This document shows, piece by piece, positions 1-6,205 of a DNA stretch of 64,000 nt. The notes below the pieces were generated by a model, which saw only the letters and a list, made by a program, of their open reading frames with translations, did no database searches and had not been told where the DNA came from. Origin of the DNA: Flavobacterium sp. Root935 (GTDB taxonomy: Bacteria; Bacteroidota; Bacteroidia; Flavobacteriales; Flavobacteriaceae); contig NZ_LMJL01000012.1 in the NCBI RefSeq assembly GCF_001429295.1, positions 1,144,949 through 1,208,948 on the forward strand. The letters are read 5' to 3'. Position 1 is the first letter of the stretch; each line of letters opens with the position of its first letter. The position numbers and the translations under genes were made by a program.

Positions 1-101
1 TAATTCTACTATGGGAATTATATAAAGTTTCTTTTTTATGCTGTAAAGTAAAATGTTTCATTCGTTAGCATCTTTGTAATGTAATACTTTAAGAAGTGAT
101 A

Positions 102-671
102 ATGAAAGCAAAATCCCCCTTAAAAGCTTCAATTTTTAAAGTGTTTTTCTTACTGGTACTATTATTATGCATCACGTCTTGCAGAAAAATAAATCCCATA
201 GAAAACACTTTTAAGAACCAAGCTTTAGCAATAACAGAAAGAGAAGAAACAGAAGCTTATTTCTTTATTTCAACGGCGAATGCTAGTAAGTCAATTATTT
301 CTAAAAGTCAAATTGCACAACAAAAAAGTTCAGACACCATAGTTCAGGAATTGAGTAAGAGAATAGAAATTCATGAAAATCAAATCCTGGGCGAAATAAC
401 AAAAATGGCAACATTAAAGCTCATTGTTATTACTGAAATTAATGCCACACACAAAAGAGACCTGTACAACCTCATAGATGCAAATGGCAGTGAATTTAAC
501 GATGTTTATTTAAGCGCAATGAAAGATGCTTTAAGCGGCCAGATTAAGTTATTTGAAACTATATCTAGAGAAACAAAAGATAAAGAAATTCTAGAATTAG
601 TATCAAGGTATTTACCTGAACAATATAAACTCTTAAGGGAAACCGAAAGAATAACAATACAAAACGTATAA
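102..671 (+). CDS. DUF4142-like lipoprotein, about 189 aa
   Basis: A lipoprotein signal peptide is visible: basic start, hydrophobic core (VFFLLVLLLCITSC) and a lipobox ending at Cys. The mature part is almost entirely helical and charged, with a pattern (AYFFISTANASKSIISKSQIA, later KHKRDLYNLI and DALSGQIKLFE) that resembles the DUF4142 ferritin-like helical domain. It is probably anchored in the envelope; no function is established from the sequence. An in-frame GTG lies two codons earlier at 96, but the ATG at 102 is preferred because it opens a normal signal peptide. The next gene, a beta-barrel protein, begins 38 bp downstream, so the two may be cotranscribed. The DUF4142 assignment is from pattern memory and is moderately sure; the lipoprotein call is solid. 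Confidence 0.7.
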   Translation: MKAKSPLKASIFKVFFLLVLLLCITSCRKINPIENTFKNQALAITEREETEAYFFISTANASKSIISKSQIAQQKSSDTIVQELSKRIEIHENQILGEITKMATLKLIVITEINATHKRDLYNLIDANGSEFNDVYLSAMKDALSGQIKLFETISRETKDKEILELVSRYLPEQYKLLRETERITIQNV

Positions 672-709
672 GAGCCTATTTATCTATCAATTAACTAAAT
701 TTTTTAACT

Positions 710-1357
710 ATGAAAATGCAAACAAATTTTTTATGCGCCTTAACACTTTTTTTATCAGCTTCATTTGGAATGCTGCACGCTCAAGACAATAATGTAAATA
801 CCGAGTTCGGTGTAAAAGGAGGATTCAACATGTCTAACCTATATGGCAGTGGAGACGATGTAGATGACAATAATATTTTATACGGTTTTAATGCCGGGGT
901 TTATGCTACACTTCCTATTTCAGATTTTGTAGCGATTCAGCCAGAGCTTTTGTTTACTACAAAAGGTGCTGAATTTGAATACAACAATGCTTTTGCAAGC
1001 GGGAATACAAAATTCAAATTAAATTATATTGAACTTCCGCTTTTAGTTAGAGTAAATATTACAAAAAACTTTAATGTACATGCGGGTGGTTATGCTTCTT
1101 ACTTAGTAAGTTCTAAAGTAACAGGAGACGGATCTTTTGATTTTGACCAAGAAATTGACAGAGATGATTTAAACAAATTTGATGCAGGTATTGCTGCAGG
1201 TGTTGGAGTTGATTTTGATCCTATCAGCATTGGAGTTCGTTACAATTATGGTTTAACAACTGTAGGTAAAGAAAGAACTGTTGCAGGAACAACTTACACA
1301 ATTCCAGATGCAAAAAACAGCAATTTGACATTATACCTTTCGTATAAGTTAAATTAA
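710..1357 (+). CDS. Outer-membrane beta-barrel (porin-family) protein, 215 aa
   Basis: Signal peptide of about 24 residues (ending ..GMLHAQ), then a run of alternating hydrophobic and polar beta strands starting with FGVKGGFNMSNLYG and ending in the aromatic/polar strand NLTLYLSYKLN. The opening GxKGGxNxS and the phrase LNYIELPLLVRVNIT are characteristic of the Bacteroidota 'outer membrane protein beta-barrel' family (PF13568 type). It is predicted to sit in the outer membrane as a small 8-10 stranded barrel; the substrate or partner is unknown. It follows a lipoprotein gene and precedes small membrane-protein genes, an arrangement suggesting an envelope-related cluster. Length is normal for the family and no defects are visible. 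Confidence 0.85.
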   Translation: MKMQTNFLCALTLFLSASFGMLHAQDNNVNTEFGVKGGFNMSNLYGSGDDVDDNNILYGFNAGVYATLPISDFVAIQPELLFTTKGAEFEYNNAFASGNTKFKLNYIELPLLVRVNITKNFNVHAGGYASYLVSSKVTGDGSFDFDQEIDRDDLNKFDAGIAAGVGVDFDPISIGVRYNYGLTTVGKERTVAGTTYTIPDAKNSNLTLYLSYKLN

Positions 1358-1394
1358 AAAGAGAACTAATTATAAACCACTAAAATAAAAAGCC

Positions 1395-1547
1395 ATGTCA
1401 AATTTATTATATACAATCGCAGTGATTCTGGTAATTCTTTGGGCTTTAGGGTTCTTTGTTTACAGTTTCGGAAGTATTATTCACATTCTGTTAGTTATTG
1501 CCATTATCGCAGTACTGCTAAGACTTATTAAAGGTCGAGAAATTTAA
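1395..1547 (+). CDS. Small membrane peptide, lmo0937-like, 50 aa
   Basis: This 50-codon ORF starts at the ATG after an A-rich stretch and encodes two closely spaced hydrophobic segments (LLYTIAVILVILWALGFFVY, then IIHILLVIAIIAVLLRLI) ending in a short basic tail KGREI. This architecture matches the lmo0937 family of roughly 50-residue membrane proteins, common in stress-associated clusters of Bacteroidota and Firmicutes. The reading frame is clean from start to TAA and lies in an otherwise empty 240-bp interval. Function is unknown; it is inferred to be an inner-membrane stress peptide. The downstream YtxH gene starts 52 bp after it. Confidence 0.75.
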   Translation: MSNLLYTIAVILVILWALGFFVYSFGSIIHILLVIAIIAVLLRLIKGREI

Positions 1548-1599
1548 ATTAAATATTAAATCAACAAATTTTAAATATTAATCCATTAAATCAATTATT

Positions 1600-1884
1600 A
1601 TGAAAACTAGTAGCACAATTTTAGGAATTTTAGGAGCCGCAGCGGCGGGAGCGTTTATAGGAGTATTGTTTGCACCAGATAAAGGTTCAAATACAAGAAA
1701 AAAAATCAAAGATAAATCGAAAGATTACGGAGATAACCTTAAAACAAAATTTGATGGTATTGTAAGTACTATTACTTCAAACGGTAAAGATATTATCGAA
1801 GAAGGAAAATCTAAACTTAACCAAGTGAAAGATGATTTCAATTCTATCAAAGATGAAGCTAAAACTGTAAAAACAAACTATTAA
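1600..1884 (+). CDS. YtxH domain-containing protein, 94 aa
   Basis: The N-terminus is a glycine/alanine-rich membrane segment (LGILGAAAAGAFIGVLFAP) followed directly by DKGSNTRKKIKDKSKDYGD, the usual YtxH signature (hydrophobic helix, then APxxGxxTRxxI). The rest is a lysine-rich amphipathic helix that probably forms a coiled coil. YtxH proteins are general-stress, membrane-tethered proteins of unknown biochemical function. It lies between an lmo0937-like peptide and a holin-like protein, all on the same strand with short gaps, consistent with one stress/envelope operon. Length is typical of the family. Confidence 0.85.
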   Translation: MKTSSTILGILGAAAAGAFIGVLFAPDKGSNTRKKIKDKSKDYGDNLKTKFDGIVSTITSNGKDIIEEGKSKLNQVKDDFNSIKDEAKTVKTNY

Positions 1885-1933
1885 TATAATAGCTATTAAT
1901 AAGTGAATTTTTCAAACCATAAAACCCTACATC

Positions 1934-2293
1934 ATGGAACCAAATGCAACAACAAACGAGAACTTAAATCTATATGAAAAAGCTGAAAACTATGCTAAAA
2001 CAAGTTTAGAATTATTAAAACTAAAAACAGTATGTTCAGTTGCCGACGGTGTATCATCGTTAGCATCTAAGATAGCAATCGGGATTGTTGTTGCATTTTT
2101 TACTTTGTTCCTTAATATAGGGATTAGTTTATGGGTTGGACAACTGCTTGGAGAATATTATTATGGATTTTTTATCATGGCACTTTTTTACTTAATTGTT
2201 GCTGTTATTATTGTAAAATCACATCATAAATTGATAAAAACACCTATTGGAAATACTATTATTTCAAGTATTTTAAAAGAAACAAAGAATTAA
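1934..2293 (+). CDS. Phage-holin-family-like membrane protein, 119 aa
   Basis: After an N-terminal helical region (NLNLYEKAENYAKTSLELLKL) come two long hydrophobic helices at about residues 45-70 and 75-98 (GIVVAFFTLFLNIGISLWVG; YYYGFFIMALFYLIVAVIIV), followed by a basic tail. This is the plan of the 'phage holin family' (Holin-X type, PF07332-like) that occurs on bacterial chromosomes outside prophages. No phage genes are nearby, so a lytic role is unlikely; it is more plausibly part of the envelope-stress cluster with the YtxH gene 49 bp upstream. Specific function unknown. Confidence 0.75.
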   Translation: MEPNATTNENLNLYEKAENYAKTSLELLKLKTVCSVADGVSSLASKIAIGIVVAFFTLFLNIGISLWVGQLLGEYYYGFFIMALFYLIVAVIIVKSHHKLIKTPIGNTIISSILKETKN

Positions 2294-2328
2294 GATTTAA
2301 TTAATTAATAATTATAAAAGACTAATCT

Positions 2329-2727
2329 ATGGAGGCTATATACACTATTGATCAATTAAATCAAAAAATTCAAGAATTAGAAGTCCGTCAAGATTCAGAA
2401 TGGTGCGCCATCAAAGATCATATCGAGGATGTCAAAGAGAATTTGAAACCAATAAATTTAATTAGAAATACTGTTGAAGAAATTAACGAAACAGTTGGTT
2501 TTAAAAGTCACATGGCACAGTCTGCAATTAGTATTGGAATTGGATATCTGGCAAAAAGATTCATCGTCGGAAAAGGCGATTCAATGTTCAAAGGAGTATT
2601 GGGATCACTTGTACAGCTTATCGTAACCAATCTGGTTTCTAAACCACATCACGATCACGAATCAGACGAATTTTCAAGTGAAACTTCAGAAGAAGAATCA
2701 TCACAATATGAACCATCCAGAGAGTAA
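2329..2727 (+). CDS. Hypothetical protein with hydrophobic centre and acidic tail, 132 aa
   Basis: I do not recognise a named family. The first 60 residues are charged and likely coiled-coil (IDQLNQKIQELEVRQDSEW). A weakly hydrophobic central region (AQSAISIGIGYLAKRFIVG, then GVLGSLVQLIVTNLVSK) could be one or two membrane-associated helices, and the C-terminus is Ser/Glu-rich and acidic. It starts 35 bp after the holin-like gene on the same strand, so it is probably the last main member of that small-membrane-protein operon. Codon use looks like that of its neighbours. Confidence 0.7.
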   Translation: MEAIYTIDQLNQKIQELEVRQDSEWCAIKDHIEDVKENLKPINLIRNTVEEINETVGFKSHMAQSAISIGIGYLAKRFIVGKGDSMFKGVLGSLVQLIVTNLVSKPHHDHESDEFSSETSEEESSQYEPSRE

Positions 2728-2750
2728 TTGTCAAACTTAAATTTTATATT

Positions 2751-2849
2751 ATGGAAAAGTTAAGCGAAATAGTATTAAAAAATGGTGTATACGTTTACTC
2801 TAATCTATATAAATGTTTTGAATATACGAGAGTATTTCTAGGTATCTAA
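2751..2849 (+). CDS. Possible 32-residue peptide at the end of the stress cluster
   Basis: An ATG 23 bp after the preceding stop opens a clean 32-codon frame (MEKLSEIVLKNGVYVY... ending VFLGI). It is colinear with the cluster, and its composition (aromatic, mildly hydrophobic) is not obviously random. There is no recognisable domain and no strong ribosome-binding site. It could be a real small protein or a chance frame; conservation in related genomes would decide. Confidence 0.35.
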   Translation: MEKLSEIVLKNGVYVYSNLYKCFEYTRVFLGI

Positions 2850-2851
2850 CT

Positions 2852-2887
2852 TTCATCATACGCTTATTGGGGAAAGCGGTTGATGAA
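2852..2887. other. Imperfect hairpin after the small-protein cluster
   Basis: TTCATCA (2852-2858) pairs with TGATGAA (2881-2887), and CGCTT pairs with AAGCG inside, leaving a 2x2 internal loop and an 8-nt apical loop. It is not followed by a T run, so it is not a classic terminator. It could be a 3' processing or stability structure of the upstream operon. Confidence 0.4.
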
Positions 2888-2910
2888 GATAAGACCTTCA
2901 CTATATTTTT

Positions 2911-2950
2911 AGAGGTTCTGAGGTGCTAAGATTCTAAGTTATTAAGGTTT
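2911..2950 (-). repeat. Dispersed CCTCAGAACCTTAG-type repeat, reversed copy
   Basis: AGAGGTTCTGAGGTGCTAAG followed by ATTCTAAGTTATTAAGG is the reverse complement of the phrases found at 3199-3283 and 14923-14960. It is intergenic and non-coding. Confidence 0.55.
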
Positions 2951-3017
2951 TTTATTTCGATAATCGAAATTTTGTAAAGTCTTTATAAATAATAGAAACT
3001 TAAATCTCAAACTTAAC

Positions 3018-3054
3018 AAAAGAGACTGTTTACATTAGTAAGCAGTCTCTTTTA
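3018..3054 (+). terminator. Rho-independent terminator of the plus-strand cluster
   Basis: A perfect 11-bp stem, AAAAGAGACTG with CAGTCTCTTTT, with a 14-nt loop; the right arm ends in a T run. It lies downstream of the small membrane-protein genes. Confidence 0.75.
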
Positions 3055-3108
3055 CTTTATAGAATGAGCCAACGAAAAAACGGTGACAATATTCAAAACA
3101 AAAAAATT

Positions 3109-3141
3109 GAAGTTTAATAAATTTTAAATTTATTAAACTTC
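3109..3141. repeat. 33-bp near-perfect AT palindrome
   Basis: The 16-nt arm GAAGTTTAATAAATTT at 3109-3124 is exactly complementary to 3126-3141, with a single base between. It sits between two ordinary terminators, so termination is already accounted for. It could be a binding site for a dimeric protein, a cruciform or a repeat remnant. Confidence 0.6.
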
Positions 3142-3151
3142 AAAATAAAAA

Positions 3152-3172
3152 AAGCCGAACAAAGTTCGGCTT
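3152..3172 (-). terminator. Terminator of prfA
   Basis: The stem AAGCCGAAC/GTTCGGCTT with an AAA loop is followed, in the minus direction, by a long T run (read as A's at about 3145-3153 on the plus strand). It is about 120 bp beyond the prfA stop. Confidence 0.75.
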
Positions 3173-3198
3173 AAATTTTATATATAAGTTCAAGAAAA

Positions 3199-3283
3199 AA
3201 CCTCTGAACCTTAGTACCTCTGCAACTTTGAACCTGAAGAAAAAAAAACCTCAGAACCTTAGCACCTCAGAACCTCAGAACCT
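3199..3283 (+). repeat. Dispersed CCTCAGAACCTTAG-type repeat tract
   Basis: The tract is built from slightly varying units such as CCTCTGAACCTTAGTACCTC and CCTCAGAACCTTAGCACCTC, repeated about four times with short A-rich interruptions. Related tracts occur at 2911-2950 (inverted), 14923-14960 and, more loosely, 56256-56302. No coding potential. Confidence 0.7.
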
Positions 3284-3290
3284 TCAAAAA

Positions 3291-4367
3291 TTAAAATACC
3301 TCCGAAGCCTCTTTCAATTTCTCCATATTGTTAACCAATTGAAGTTCGGCAACAATTTTCTGAATATCACCATTCATGATGTTTCCTAAATCGTAAAGAG
3401 TCAAACCAACTCTATGATCGGTTACACGACCTTGAGCGTAGTTGTACGTACGGATTTTAGCAGAACGGTCACCAGAACTTACTTGAGAAGTACGTTTTGT
3501 AGCATCTTCAGCTTCTTTCTTCGCCAATTCCATTTCGTATAAACGAGAACGTAAAACCGTTAACGCTTTATCTTTATTTTTATGCTGCGATTTCTGATCC
3601 TGACATTGCGCCACCAATCCGGTTGGAATGTGCGTTAAACGTACAGCCGATTTCGTAGTATTTACCGATTGTCCTCCAGGTCCAGACGAACAGAAGAAAT
3701 CTACACGAACATCGTTCATATCGATCTGTACATCAAACTCTTCTGCCTCTGGTAAAACCATAACAGTAGCTGCCGATGTATGTACACGACCCTGCGTTTC
3801 AGTCTGCGGTACACGTTGTACACGGTGAACACCCGCTTCAAACTTCAAAGTACCGTAAACATCCTCTCCCGAAACCTCAAAAATAACCTCTTTGAAACCT
3901 CCAGAAGTACCTTCGTTCATATCCACAACAGATGTTCTCCATCCTTGTGCTTCACAATATTTAGTATACATTCTAAACAAATCCCCAGCAAAAATACTCG
4001 CTTCGTCCCCACCTGTTCCGGCGCGGATCTCCACCATAACATTTTTAGCATCTTCAGGATCTTTAGGAATCAACATAAATTTGATTTCCTCCTCTAGCTG
4101 CGGTAAACGTTCTTTTGCTTCATCCAACTGCATTTTGGCCATTTCAAACATATCTGCATCGCTTCCGTCAGCAATAATTTCGTTTGCTTCGTCAATATTG
4201 GCTAAAACAAGAATGTATTCTTCTCTCTTTTCAACCAAAGCTTTTATGCTTTTATATTCTTGGTTGAGTTGCACATAACGCTTTTGATCAGCAATAACAT
4301 CCGGCTGAATAATCAAATCCGAAATCTCATCAAAACGCTGCTTTACATATTGAAGTCTATCTAACAT
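3291..4367 (-). CDS. prfA: Peptide chain release factor 1 (RF1), 358 aa
   Basis: RF1 recognises the UAA and UAG stop codons on the ribosome and triggers peptide release. The universal GGQ motif that acts in the peptidyl-transferase centre is at residues 231-233 (SSGPGGQSVNTTKSAVR). The codon-recognition tripeptide is of the RF1 PxT type (PQT, residues 187-189, in RVQRVPQTETQGRVHTS), not the SPF of RF2. Length matches the family. No in-frame shift site of the RF2 kind is present. It is transcribed away from the 4672 gene; a TAATTTTG -7-like element is at 4392-4399 on the minus strand. The 3' side carries its own terminator at 3152-3172. Confidence 0.98.
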   Translation of the reverse strand: MLDRLQYVKQRFDEISDLIIQPDVIADQKRYVQLNQEYKSIKALVEKREEYILVLANIDEANEIIADGSDADMFEMAKMQLDEAKERLPQLEEEIKFMLIPKDPEDAKNVMVEIRAGTGGDEASIFAGDLFRMYTKYCEAQGWRTSVVDMNEGTSGGFKEVIFEVSGEDVYGTLKFEAGVHRVQRVPQTETQGRVHTSAATVMVLPEAEEFDVQIDMNDVRVDFFCSSGPGGQSVNTTKSAVRLTHIPTGLVAQCQDQKSQHKNKDKALTVLRSRLYEMELAKKEAEDATKRTSQVSSGDRSAKIRTYNYAQGRVTDHRVGLTLYDLGNIMNGDIQKIVAELQLVNNMEKLKEASEVF

Positions 4368-4391
4368 TTTCTAATTCCTTTTATTGGACTG

Positions 4392-4399
4392 CAAAATTA
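4392..4399 (-). promoter_or_regulatory. -7 element upstream of prfA
   Basis: Reads TAATTTTG followed by CAGTC on the minus strand, 25-32 bp before the prfA start, matching the Bacteroidota TAnnTTTG consensus. The same 13-base string TAATTTTGCAGTC occurs before the MFS gene at 14968-16128. No clear -33 TTG. Confidence 0.5.
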
Positions 4400-4482
4400 C
4401 GAAATATTTATTGATTATTCTAGTGTTGATTTTGTGTGTTTTTTGAGGAGGATATTTAGTGGGATTACATTGTTTTTTTAGA

Positions 4483-4570
4483 AGCTGTTTCCTGCTCCCG
4501 AAGCCTCGGGGCGTTACAATCTTTTGTTCCTAAAGCTTCACAAAAGGATTTCCACTTCTATCAGGGCTAG
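4483..4570 (-). repeat. Dispersed structured repeat TAGCCCTGATAGAAG, copy 1
   Basis: Read on the minus strand this element begins TAGCCCTGATAGAAGTGG, continues with ATCCTTTTGTG, an internal loop, then ACAAAAGATTG and an internal CCCGA/TCGGG hairpin, and ends AGCAGGAAACAGC. The same order of blocks, with a shorter centre, is found at 41483-41558. The CTTTTGT/ACAAAAG arms can pair. It fills much of the 304-bp gap between prfA and the next gene (4368-4671). No gene is seen in that gap. Confidence 0.65.
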
Positions 4571-4631
4571 GGGTTTTCGTTTTTACAACTTCGTTTACGG
4601 ATTTCCGTAATGATATGATATTTTAAGTACT

Positions 4632-4639
4632 TATTTTTG
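4632..4639 (+). promoter_or_regulatory. Candidate -7 element for the 4672 gene
   Basis: TATTTTTG fits TAnnTTTG and lies 33 bp before the ATG. No clear TTG at -33, so only a moderate call. Confidence 0.4.
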
Positions 4640-4671
4640 ACAATAACTAACTAATAACCATAAACTTCAAA

Positions 4672-5211
4672 ATGAAAAAACTATTTACTTTATTCTTATT
4701 GCTCTCCGCAATAATGCAAAATTATTCTCAAAATAAGAATTCTGAAGCCCGCCAGTTTATCGAGAACGCAGAAATCATGCAAGTAAATAAGGATTGGAAT
4801 ATAAAAGCCGAATTCACGACCGGATTAAAAGAGGTGTTAGTTTTCTTTCCTGTTGAAGCAATTGATTTAAAATCAAACAAAAAAATAAAAGCATTGCAAG
4901 TGGAAATGGCATTAACCGAAAATTATTTTAAATCTTCTTGGATTGATTTGAATGAAGTTGATGAATTTATATTATTTATCGAACAATATGTTATTCCTAA
5001 TCTGAAAGACAAAACAGAAAAAAACCAATCAACCACATATATATTTAATTCTAAAGAAATAACATTTAGTTTTTATATTCAAAAAAACTCAAGAAGAATA
5101 TCAATATATCTTAAAGATAATGGTTTGACAGATTATAGGCATTATTTCTGGACAGAAACACAAGTAGGGAAAATCCCTGAATTGCTTACAATGTTGAAAG
5201 CAATTAAATAA
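4672..5211 (+). CDS. Secreted hypothetical protein, 179 aa
   Basis: The N-terminus is a typical signal peptide (MKKLFTLFLLLSAIMQNYSQ), so the product is probably periplasmic or surface-exposed. The remaining 160 residues are mixed alpha/beta with no motif I recognise (for example EVDEFILFIEQYVIPNL and TTYIFNSKEITFSFYIQ). It is followed after 17 bp by another exported protein of unknown function on the same strand, so the two probably form an operon. No homology can be asserted from the sequence alone; only export is a firm statement. Confidence 0.7.
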   Translation: MKKLFTLFLLLSAIMQNYSQNKNSEARQFIENAEIMQVNKDWNIKAEFTTGLKEVLVFFPVEAIDLKSNKKIKALQVEMALTENYFKSSWIDLNEVDEFILFIEQYVIPNLKDKTEKNQSTTYIFNSKEITFSFYIQKNSRRISIYLKDNGLTDYRHYFWTETQVGKIPELLTMLKAIK

Positions 5212-5228
5212 TTTTTTAAAAAGAGCTT

Positions 5229-5969
5229 ATGAAATATTTTCTATTCATAATTCTAATTACAATTTATTCACATGCACAAGATTGCCCAACAAGGATTGGT
5301 GACTTCCAAGTAAATTCGACAAGTACTGCCGATTTAAAAAAGATATTGCCCTTATATACATCGTATATGTCGATAATAGAAGATATAGATCAATATCTTG
5401 TAGTCAATTATCAGGATTTGGATGAAAAATATTCCGGAAGTTCGTCTGCTTATCTGATAAAGCCGGACTATAAAAATGTTAAAAGTTGGTACAATCTTGA
5501 AGTTGCATCGGTTAATGACTCTACAAAAGTAATATTTATCCCTAGTTATGAAACTGACAGTATTGTTATTAAAAATGTTTTACTAAAATTCTACAATGAT
5601 AAATTGTATTTTATAAAAGCAAGTTTAAATAAAGACTATACAGATATTATTCTTCAAAAATATAAAGGAAAAGGACATAAATCTGAAGAAAAGAAAACTC
5701 CGAATACTTGTAAAAATCTAAAACTAAAAAAATACCTTAATACATTTTCTCAATATTTTTTTACCTCTGAAGAAAATAAAATTCGAGCAATGTTAACTTT
5801 TGATTTTAAAATTAATAAATATTGCGAAACTAATGATAGGATAGAAATATTTGATTTTGACATTTACATAGGAGAAAATAAAAAAATCCTTTTCAATATG
5901 GAAAACATACAAATGTTAGAAGATGATAGAAAGAAAATTGAAAAAGAGCAGAAGCTTAAGAGGTTTTAA
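5229..5969 (+). CDS. Secreted hypothetical protein, 246 aa
   Basis: A short signal peptide (MKYFLFIILITIYSHAQ) precedes a lysine- and tyrosine-rich, low-complexity-leaning sequence with no recognised domain. Three cysteines are visible in the mature part: in DCPTRIG, NTCKNLK and KYCETND. It ends in a basic helix (DDRKKIEKEQKLKRF). It begins 17 bp after the preceding secreted-protein gene, so cotranscription is likely. Base composition is more AT-rich than the housekeeping genes in the window, in keeping with an accessory region that continues into the subtilase gene. Function unknown. Confidence 0.65.
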   Translation: MKYFLFIILITIYSHAQDCPTRIGDFQVNSTSTADLKKILPLYTSYMSIIEDIDQYLVVNYQDLDEKYSGSSSAYLIKPDYKNVKSWYNLEVASVNDSTKVIFIPSYETDSIVIKNVLLKFYNDKLYFIKASLNKDYTDIILQKYKGKGHKSEEKKTPNTCKNLKLKKYLNTFSQYFFTSEENKIRAMLTFDFKINKYCETNDRIEIFDFDIYIGENKKILFNMENIQMLEDDRKKIEKEQKLKRF

Positions 5970-6144
5970 TGGTTTTTGTGTTTTGAAAAACAGGTGTTTC
6001 TACGTAGTGTTGAATTTAAAATTTAATGCGATGTTTGTTTGTAACTATTTAATGACAAACATAAGATAATAGAAACTCATTTTATTACGAGGTAGATCTA
6101 TTTACTTTTATGGTTTTCCGTAAAAAAGCTGATTTATAATCATC

Positions 6145-6152
6145 TACATTTG
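6145..6152 (+). promoter_or_regulatory. -7 element upstream of the subtilase gene
   Basis: TACATTTG, an exact TAnnTTTG match, lies 54 bp before the ATG at 6206. No good TTG at -33 was seen. The flanking 5970-6205 gap shows nothing else. Confidence 0.5.
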
Positions 6153-6205
6153 AAAACAATACATTAATTTATAATATGTTTTTATTTTTTAATCTAAATT
6201 AAAAT

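Larger units (their letters stand above)
2850..3290. other. 441-bp intergenic region between converging units
   Basis: No convincing gene. In order it holds an imperfect hairpin, a reversed copy of the CCTCAGAACCTTAG-type repeat, a factor-independent terminator for the plus-strand cluster, a 33-bp near-perfect AT palindrome, a terminator for prfA on the minus strand, and a tract of the CCTCAGAACC repeat. The separate entries give positions. Confidence 0.7.

Noticed and set aside
1934..2293. Prophage remnant suggested by the holin-like gene
   Set aside because: No integrase, structural or lysis genes are nearby; chromosomal holin-family proteins beside YtxH are common in stress clusters.
4483..4570. 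tRNA-like G+C-rich segment
   Set aside because: No acceptor or anticodon stem arrangement can be drawn; it matches the dispersed repeat at 41483-41558 instead.
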